Assembly (NCBI RefSeq): GCF_001643305.1
Contig: NZ_LSGW01000049.1
Location: 124,001 to 188,000 of the forward strand
Source: Aeromonas salmonicida subsp. salmonicida
GTDB lineage: Bacteria > Pseudomonadota > Gammaproteobacteria > Enterobacterales > Aeromonadaceae
DNA: 64,000 bases
Direction of reading: 5' to 3'
Part shown: one piece after another, positions 58,582 through 64,000 of the stretch
Layout of the letters: every line of letters starts with the position of its first letter
Numbering within the stretch: the first letter of the stretch is position 1
Notes under the pieces: model-generated
What the model saw: only the letters and a program-made list of their open reading frames with translations
What the model was told of the DNA's origin: nothing
The model's database searches: none
Position numbers and translations under genes: made by a program

Positions 58582-61215
58582 ATGAACGAAAAGTACGCCG
58601 CTCTACGCGCCAACGTAGGCATGCTGGGTCAACTGCTGGGCAAGTCCATCAAGGATCATCAGGGACAAGCCTTCCTCGACAAGATCGAAACCATTCGCCA
58701 GTTGGCCAAGTCCTCCCGCAAAGGCAATGAGGCAGACCGGGAACGTCTGCTCGAAACCCTGCGCACCCTGAGCGATGACGAGCTGTTGCCGGTGGCCCGC
58801 GCCTTCAGCCAGTTCCTCAACCTGGCCAACGTGGCCGAACAGTTCCACACCATCTCCCGCCGCTGCGAAGAGCAGGTCTGCACGCCGGATCCGCTGGAGC
58901 AGATGTTCGCCAAACTCAAGGCATCCAACCTGTCGCAGGAGGCCATCATCCAGGCCGTGCGCGAGTTGGATATCGATCTGGTGCTGACCGCTCACCCGAC
59001 CGAGGTGACCCGTCGAACCCTGATCCACAAACACGTCCAGCTCAACGACTGCCTGGAAGCGCTGGAACTCTCCGATCTGCTGCCCCGCGAGCGGGACAAG
59101 ATCCTCAATCGCATCGAACAGCTGGTCAATCAGGCCTGGCACACCAACGAGATCCGCGAGCAGCGCCCGACACCGGTGGACGAAGCCAAGTGGGGCTTTG
59201 CCGTGGTGGAAAACAGCCTCTGGCCGGCCATTCCCGAATTCATGCGCAATCTGGACGAGCGTCTGCAACAGCACCTGGGTGTGCGGCTGCCGCTGGATGC
59301 CGCGCCGGTCAAGTTCACCTCCTGGATGGGCGGTGACCGCGACGGCAACCCCTTCGTCACGGCCAAGGTGACCGCAGAGGTACTGGAACTGGGCCGCTGG
59401 ATGGCAGTGAGCCTCTTCTACAAGGACATCAAGGAGCTCACCTCCGAGCTCTCCATGTCCGACTGCACCGACGCCGTACGCGAGCGGGTGGGCGATCACC
59501 CCGAGCCCTATCGCGCCCTGGTGCGCGAGTTGCGTGAAGCGCTGCGCGAGACCCAGGAATACCTCACCGCCAAGGTGCAGGGTCAGGTGAGCGAGAGCCG
59601 CGACCTGATCACCACCACAGCCCAGCTGCGCGAGCCGCTGGAGCTCTGCTACCACTCAATGCACGCCTGCGGTATGGGCAACATCGCCGATGGCATGCTG
59701 CTGGACGTGCTGCGCAAGCTGGCCTGTTTCGGCATCCATCTGGTCAAGCTGGACATACGTCAGGATGGCGAGCGCCACGGTCAGGTCTTCTCCGAGCTGA
59801 CCCGTTATCTGGGCATGGGCGACTACGCAGAGTGGAGCGAAGACGACAAGCAGGCTTTCCTGCTCAATGAGCTCAACTCCCGCCGCCCCCTGATCCCGAC
59901 CGACTGGGAGCCGAGCGACGAGACTCGCGAGACCATAGACACCTGCCGGGTGATCGCCCAACACGACCCGGATGCGTTCGGCATCTACATCATCTCCATG
60001 GCGGGCGCCCCGTCCGATGTACTGGCGGTACAGCTGCTGCTGAAAGAAGCCGGCTGCAAGTTCCGCATGCCGGTCGCCCCCCTGTTCGAAACCCAGGAAG
60101 ACCTGATGGCGGGCACCGCCGTGATGGAGCGCCTGTTGTCGGTGGACTGGTATCGCGGTTACATCCAGGGTCGCCAGTACGTGATGATCGGCTACTCGGA
60201 TTCCGCCAAGGATGCGGGCATGATGGCCGCAGGCTGGGCCCAGTACGCTGCCATGGAATCTCTGGTGGCACTGGCCGAAGCCAGCAATCTGCGCCTGACC
60301 CTGTTCCATGGCCGTGGCGGCACCGTCGGCCGTGGCGGCGCCCCCGCCCATCAGGCGATCCTGTCCCAACCGCCAGGATCCCTGCGCGGTGGGCTGCGAG
60401 TGACCGAACAGGGCGAGATGATCCGCTTCAAGTTCGGTCTGCCGAAAGTTGCCATTCACAGCCTGAACCTCTACACCAGCGCCGTGCTGGAAGGGAACCT
60501 GCTGCCGCCACCCAAGCCCAAAGAGAGCTGGCGCGCCGTGATGGAGCAACTTGCCACCGTCTCCTGCGATCACTACCGCAGCATAGTGCGCGGTCATCCG
60601 GACTTCGTGCCCTACTTCCGCGCCGCCACCCCTGAAATGGAACTTGGCAAGCTGCCGCTCGGCTCACGCCCGGCCAAGCGCAAGCCCAACGGCGGCGTCG
60701 AGAGTCTGCGCGCCATCCCCTGGATCTTCGCCTGGACCCAGAACCGGCTGATGTTGCCGGCCTGGCTTGGCGCCCACAAGGGGCTGGAGCATGCCATCAC
60801 GGACGGTCAGAAGAGCGTGCTGGAAGAGATGAGTCGCCAGTGGCCCTTCTTCCGCACCCGCCTCGAGATGCTGGAGATGGTGTTCCTCAAGGCCGACCTC
60901 TGGCTCGCCGAGTACTACGACACCCGTCTGGTACCGCAAGAGCTGTGGAATCTGGGCAAGCAGTTGCGCCAGGAGCTTGCCGACGCCATCCAGATCGTGC
61001 TGCAGCTGCGCCCGCAGGGAGACCTGCTGGACGACCAGCCCTGGATCAAGGAGTCCATCAATCTGCGCAACCCCTACACTGATCCCCTCAACGTGCTGCA
61101 GGTCGAACTGCTGGGCCGCTCGCGCAGCCACACCGAGACCCTGCATCCCGAGCTGGATCAGGCGCTGATGGTCACCATCGCCGGTATTGCCGCAGGCATG
61201 CGCAACACGGGTTGA
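58582..61215 (+). CDS. ppc: Phosphoenolpyruvate carboxylase
   Basis: 877 aa, full length. Anaplerotic enzyme making oxaloacetate from PEP and bicarbonate. Catalytic His138 in [11 protein letters not shown]; the [10 protein letters not shown] motif; the Gly-rich loop [12 protein letters not shown]; the C-terminus MRNTG as in E. coli. The ATG is preceded by AAGGATGTGGA. It ends with a strong terminator. Confidence 0.97.
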   Translation: MNEKYAALRANVGMLGQLLGKSIKDHQGQAFLDKIETIRQLAKSSRKGNEADRERLLETLRTLSDDELLPVARAFSQFLNLANVAEQFHTISRRCEEQVCTPDPLEQMFAKLKASNLSQEAIIQAVRELDIDLVLTAHPTEVTRRTLIHKHVQLNDCLEALELSDLLPRERDKILNRIEQLVNQAWHTNEIREQRPTPVDEAKWGFAVVENSLWPAIPEFMRNLDERLQQHLGVRLPLDAAPVKFTSWMGGDRDGNPFVTAKVTAEVLELGRWMAVSLFYKDIKELTSELSMSDCTDAVRERVGDHPEPYRALVRELREALRETQEYLTAKVQGQVSESRDLITTTAQLREPLELCYHSMHACGMGNIADGMLLDVLRKLACFGIHLVKLDIRQDGERHGQVFSELTRYLGMGDYAEWSEDDKQAFLLNELNSRRPLIPTDWEPSDETRETIDTCRVIAQHDPDAFGIYIISMAGAPSDVLAVQLLLKEAGCKFRMPVAPLFETQEDLMAGTAVMERLLSVDWYRGYIQGRQYVMIGYSDSAKDAGMMAAGWAQYAAMESLVALAEASNLRLTLFHGRGGTVGRGGAPAHQAILSQPPGSLRGGLRVTEQGEMIRFKFGLPKVAIHSLNLYTSAVLEGNLLPPPKPKESWRAVMEQLATVSCDHYRSIVRGHPDFVPYFRAATPEMELGKLPLGSRPAKRKPNGGVESLRAIPWIFAWTQNRLMLPAWLGAHKGLEHAITDGQKSVLEEMSRQWPFFRTRLEMLEMVFLKADLWLAEYYDTRLVPQELWNLGKQLRQELADAIQIVLQLRPQGDLLDDQPWIKESINLRNPYTDPLNVLQVELLGRSRSHTETLHPELDQALMVTIAGIAAGMRNTG

Positions 61216-61236
61216 TCAGGTTTTCATAAAACCCGC

Positions 61237-61266
61237 AAAAGGGCGCCATCATTGGCGCCCTTTTTT
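61237..61266 (+). terminator. Rho-independent terminator of ppc
   Basis: AAAAGGGCGCCA/TGGCGCCCTTTT, 12-bp stem including the A/T arms, loop TCAT, T6. Confidence 0.94.
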
Positions 61267-61357
61267 ATTTATACGACCCGGCGCCACGATCAAAACGGCG
61301 GGTGTCCCAACATCCCTGTATTGCCAAATGGCTGATCACTGCGCATCAGCGCTTTAC

Positions 61358-61377
61358 ATGTGCATAGATGCGCACAT
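61358..61377 (+). promoter_or_regulatory. ArsR operator 1
   Basis: Half sites ATGTGC and GCACAT 8 nt apart, 11 nt before the arsR ATG. A 17/20 match recurs before the arsO-like gene. Auto-repression by ArsR is inferred. Confidence 0.65.
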
Positions 61378-61388
61378 ATAGTCACGAC

Positions 61389-61715
61389 ATGAATACAACA
61401 CTGACCCAAACCCAAGCCATTGATGCCGCCATTGCATCCCTTGATGGTGCCTTCTTCAAAGCACTGTGCGAGCCACCACGGGTCGCCGTGCTGAAGCGCG
61501 TCATGCAATTGGGCCGAGCGGATATCACGGAAATTGCCGCTGAGTTGCCCCAGGAGCGTTCGGTTGTTTCCCGTCATCTTCAGGTGCTGCTGGAAGCCGG
61601 GATAGTTCGCGCCTCCAAGGTTGGGCGCCAGGTGTTCTACGAAGTGGATGGCCCGGCCATTATCCAGCGCCTGGAGGCCATACTCCACCACACCAGGATG
61701 TGCTGCCGAGGCTGA
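61389..61715 (+). CDS. arsR: ArsR-family arsenite-responsive repressor
   Basis: 108 aa winged-helix repressor. HTH region DITEIAAELPQERSVVSRHLQVL, then the beta-wing (VGRQVFYEVDG). The C-terminus HHTRMCCRG carries a vicinal Cys pair, and another Cys lies in ALCEPPR; these resemble the As(III) site of Acidithiobacillus-type ArsR rather than the alpha-3 CxC of plasmid R773 ArsR. The start is ATG 61389, since the earlier ATG at 61368 lies inside the operator; no clear ribosome site precedes either. Confidence 0.88.
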   Translation: MNTTLTQTQAIDAAIASLDGAFFKALCEPPRVAVLKRVMQLGRADITEIAAELPQERSVVSRHLQVLLEAGIVRASKVGRQVFYEVDGPAIIQRLEAILHHTRMCCRG

Positions 61716-61741
61716 TCGGATTGATTTTTCTTCGCCCAAAA

Positions 61742-61761
61742 ACGTGTATGGATGCGCACAT
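61742..61761 (+). promoter_or_regulatory. ArsR operator 2
   Basis: 17 of 20 positions equal operator 1; the right half GCACAT ends one base before the start of the next gene. Position suggests direct repression of that gene. Confidence 0.6.
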
Positions 61762-62847
61762 ATGAACTCGATGGATCAGCGACTGGATGTGGTTGTCATA
61801 GGTGCAGGTCAGGCCGGATTGGCCTGTGGCTGGCACTTGAAACAGCAGGGGCTCAGCTTCGTGATACTTGACGCGCAAGCGCGGCCTGGCGGGAACTGGC
61901 GCAACTACTACGACAGCCTTGAGCTGTTCTCGCCAGCAGCCTACTCCTCCCTCCCCGGTATGCCATTCCCCGGCGCACCGGGCCACTATCCCGGACGTGA
62001 TGAGGTGGTGCGTTACCTTGAGCAGTATGCCGACCTCTTCCAGCTACCTGTTCGCCAGGGAGTTCAGGTCACCCAGGTCGCGCGAGCAGATGCGGGCTTC
62101 CAGATAACTGCCGCCAACGGCCAAGGCATGCTGGCAAGCGCCGTGATAGTGGCATCGGGGGCCTTTAGCCACCCCTACCTGCCCGACATTCCTGGACTGG
62201 AAAGTTTCAGGGGCGCTCAGCTGCACAGTGCCGACTATCGACATGCGGCGCCTTTTCGCGGGCAAAACGTCGTCGTCATTGGCGCGGCGAACTCCGCCGT
62301 CCAGATCGCTTACGATCTCGCCAGCGTGGCCACTGTGACACTGGCCGCCCGAGAAGCAATCCGGTTTGCCCCCCAGCGGATATTGGGGGCAGATTTTCAT
62401 AGCTGGTTGAAATGGACAGGCCTGGAGAAAACCCGCTGGCTGAACGACCAGAGCACACCGGTACTGGACGACGGCACCTACAGAAAGGCGCTGAAAACCG
62501 GTTATTTCAAGCAGCGCCCCATGTTCACTCAGGTAACGTCAAGCGGCATTGCCTGGCCGAATGGCCAGCATGAAGCCGTTGACAGTCTGGTGTTTGCCAC
62601 AGGTTTTCGCCCCAACCTGCCATTTCTCGAGGGCCTGCCCGTGATGAACGAACGAGGTCAGGTGATGCAACGCGACGGGCACGCCATGCATGTCCCCGGC
62701 TTGTACTTTGTCGGCCTGCCCAAACAACGCAATTTTGCCTCGGCAACCCTCAGAGGCGTCGGGCAAGATGCCGGACACCTGCTCCCGCACCTGCTTCGCT
62801 ACCTGAACCAACCGGAGATGGATCGCACATCCGTCTATCCAGAGTGA
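61762..62847 (+). CDS. arsO: ArsO-like flavin monooxygenase
   Basis: 361 aa FAD/NAD(P)H oxidoreductase. The FAD Rossmann motif VVVIGAGQAGLA is at the N-terminus; a second NAD(P)-site motif NVVVIGAANSAV is at about residue 170; GFRP and GLPKQRNFAS lie near the C-terminus. The family occurs in arsenic islands as ArsO, but its reaction is not settled. It is 46 bp after arsR with its own operator copy. Assignment to ArsO is by context plus similarity. Confidence 0.8.
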   Translation: MNSMDQRLDVVVIGAGQAGLACGWHLKQQGLSFVILDAQARPGGNWRNYYDSLELFSPAAYSSLPGMPFPGAPGHYPGRDEVVRYLEQYADLFQLPVRQGVQVTQVARADAGFQITAANGQGMLASAVIVASGAFSHPYLPDIPGLESFRGAQLHSADYRHAAPFRGQNVVVIGAANSAVQIAYDLASVATVTLAAREAIRFAPQRILGADFHSWLKWTGLEKTRWLNDQSTPVLDDGTYRKALKTGYFKQRPMFTQVTSSGIAWPNGQHEAVDSLVFATGFRPNLPFLEGLPVMNERGQVMQRDGHAMHVPGLYFVGLPKQRNFASATLRGVGQDAGHLLPHLLRYLNQPEMDRTSVYPE

Positions 62848-63036
62848 GCTGGTCGAGCGCTGGCATTCTCGATGACGCAAAACGTTCCCTGCTGGCGCAT
62901 AGCCCGCAAGCAGGTCTATTGCAGCAGAACATCGGTATCAACAAGGCTGCCCGATTGCCTGAGCAGCCAACCGTAGAGCTCATGTTCGTGCGGCTGTCAT
63001 GCCGTCATCAGACAGAGGGCACACCGCTCGTGCGTG

Positions 63037-63468
63037 TCACTTGATGCGGTTTCCCGCTGCATCTACCACCTGTTCCCCATCTTCCTTGGTAAAGGCGCCT
63101 TGCTGGGGGCTCGGCAAAATATCCAGCACTACTTCCGATGGGCGGCACAGTCTGGTACCAAGCGGGGTCACCACTATGGGGCGGTTGATCAGGATGGGAT
63201 GGGCCAGCATGGCGTCGATCAAGTCGCCATCGCTGAAGCGGTTTTCGGCCAGTTCCAGCGCCTCATAAGGAGGGACGTTCTTGCGCAGCAGGTCGCGCAC
63301 CGGCATCCCCATGGCCCCAATCAGCGCAACCAGCGTCTCGCGGCTCGGCGGTGTCTCCAGGTAGTGAACGACGGTCGGTTCAACCCCTGAGTTGCGGATA
63401 AGTTCCAGCGTATTGCGGGAGGTGCCGCAAGCCGGGTTGTGGTAAATGGTGATCTGGTTGTTATGCAT
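63037..63468 (-). CDS. arsC: Arsenate reductase, glutaredoxin-dependent
   Basis: 143 aa. ITIYHNPACGTSRNTLELI holds the single catalytic Cys (about residue 14); LTP-like region GMPVRDLLRKNVPPYEAL and RPIVVTPLGTRLCRPSE (substrate Arg residues) match the R773-type family. Reduces arsenate to arsenite for export by ACR3. Encoded just downstream of the ACR3 gene on the same strand. Confidence 0.94.
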   Translation of the reverse strand: MHNNQITIYHNPACGTSRNTLELIRNSGVEPTVVHYLETPPSRETLVALIGAMGMPVRDLLRKNVPPYEALELAENRFSDGDLIDAMLAHPILINRPIVVTPLGTRLCRPSEVVLDILPSPQQGAFTKEDGEQVVDAAGNRIK

Positions 63469-63470
63469 GA

Positions 63471-64000
63471 TTAAGCCTCTGCGTTGGGATAGTTGCGTTT
63501 CATTCTAAGAGCCACATTGACCAGGGCGATCAAGACTGGCACCTCCACCAGAGGGCCTATCACACCGGCAAACGCCTGATCCGAATTCAGGCCGAACACG
63601 GCGATGGAAACTGCAATGGCCAGCTCGAAGTTGTTGCCGGTGGCAGTGAAGGCGATGGAGGCATTCTTGTCATAGGGAATACCCAGCTTCTTGCCGACCA
63701 GGAAACTGGTGAAGAACATCAGCACAAAGTAGACCACCAGCGGGATGGCAACGCGTACCACATCCATCGGCAGCTCGACGATCATCTCGCCCTTGAGGCT
63801 GAACATCAGCACTATGGTGGCCAGCAAGGCGATCAGCGTGATGGGCGAGATAGCCGGGATAAAGCGCTCGGTATACCACTTCTCCCCCTTGGCCTTGACT
63901 AGGTATTTACGGCTCAGGAAGCCTGCCAGGAAAGGGATCCCCAGATAGATCAGCACGCTTTGCGCGATATCCAGCATGGTGATGTCCACCGCGAAACCCT
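63471..64000 (-). CDS. ACR3-family arsenite efflux permease (5' part outside window)
   Basis: C-terminal about 176 residues of the transporter; the frame is open to the right edge. The last four or five membrane helices are present, with the family signature [20 protein letters not shown] and the end [16 protein letters not shown]. Exports As(III) made by ArsC. Stop codon is 2 nt before the arsC start. Confidence 0.93.
   Translation of the reverse strand, partial: GFAVDITMLDIAQSVLIYLGIPFLAGFLSRKYLVKAKGEKWYTERFIPAISPITLIALLATIVLMFSLKGEMIVELPMDVVRVAIPLVVYFVLMFFTSFLVGKKLGIPYDKNASIAFTATGNNFELAIAVSIAVFGLNSDQAFAGVIGPLVEVPVLIALVNVALRMKRNYPNAEA

Overview
The window reads as a chromosomal segment of a GC-rich gammaproteobacterium, most probably an Aeromonas. 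The reasons are protein-level: an argCBFGH cluster divergent from argE and followed by ppc, an Enterobacteria-type Cbl regulator beside a sulfate transporter, a GbpA-type chitin-binding LPMO behind a cyclic-di-GMP riboswitch, PulA lipoprotein pullulanase, PgaABC and YjjI. Species assignment is inference. No rRNA, tRNA, insertion sequence, prophage, CRISPR array or replication origin was seen.

Layout. 0-8 kb: a pullulanase cut by the left edge, a small unknown protein, a divergent dmeF/dmeR metal-efflux pair with a clear operator, tyrB, and a LysR gene preceded by a partial copy of its own 5' end. 8-14 kb: a DUF1820 gene, the glycyl-radical enzyme yjjI with a broken activase yjjW, azlCD, a periplasmic L,D-transpeptidase, and a collapsed Tricorn-like protease. 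14-28 kb: an exopolysaccharide block. It holds pgaABC with pgaB frameshifted and pgaD apparently fused to a ferric-reductase-like protein, then a second synthase locus (zinc-ribbon/degenerate-GGDEF protein, GT2 synthase, HlyD-like protein) and a divergent secreted glycoside hydrolase. Both synthase operons carry the same promoter-leader cassette of about 135 bp. 28-34 kb: an M3 peptidase, a chemoreceptor, and gbpA under a canonical c-di-GMP-I riboswitch, with the 3' end of gbpA repeated twice downstream. 34-45 kb: a threonine-synthase-like gene with an amino-acid ABC transporter, then cbl, cysTWA, an alpha/beta hydrolase and sbp for sulfate uptake. 45-51 kb: assorted housekeeping and small membrane proteins, and a CMD/tautomerase/DUF4865 operon with a divergent LysR. 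51-61 kb: argCBFGH, argE and ppc. 61-64 kb: an arsenic island (arsR, arsO-like, arsC, ACR3 cut by the right edge).

How the parts work together. The surface-life theme is strong: two synthase-dependent polysaccharide loci with a shared leader, a c-di-GMP-sensing chitin adhesin, and a chemoreceptor. Several of these genes are damaged: pgaB by a 37-bp tandem duplication, pgaD by fusion, and the zinc-ribbon/GGDEF gene by one or two single-base indels. Other accessory genes show internal deletions (yjjW, the Tricorn-like protease, a relic permease). Core biosynthesis (arg, ppc, tyrB, sulfate uptake) looks intact. This is what a lineage losing environmental functions would look like, although single-base lesions could also be assembly errors.

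The most novel candidates are the shared leader of the two polysaccharide operons, the uncharacterised second synthase locus, and the tandemly duplicated, translationally linked micro-genes between two ABC permeases.
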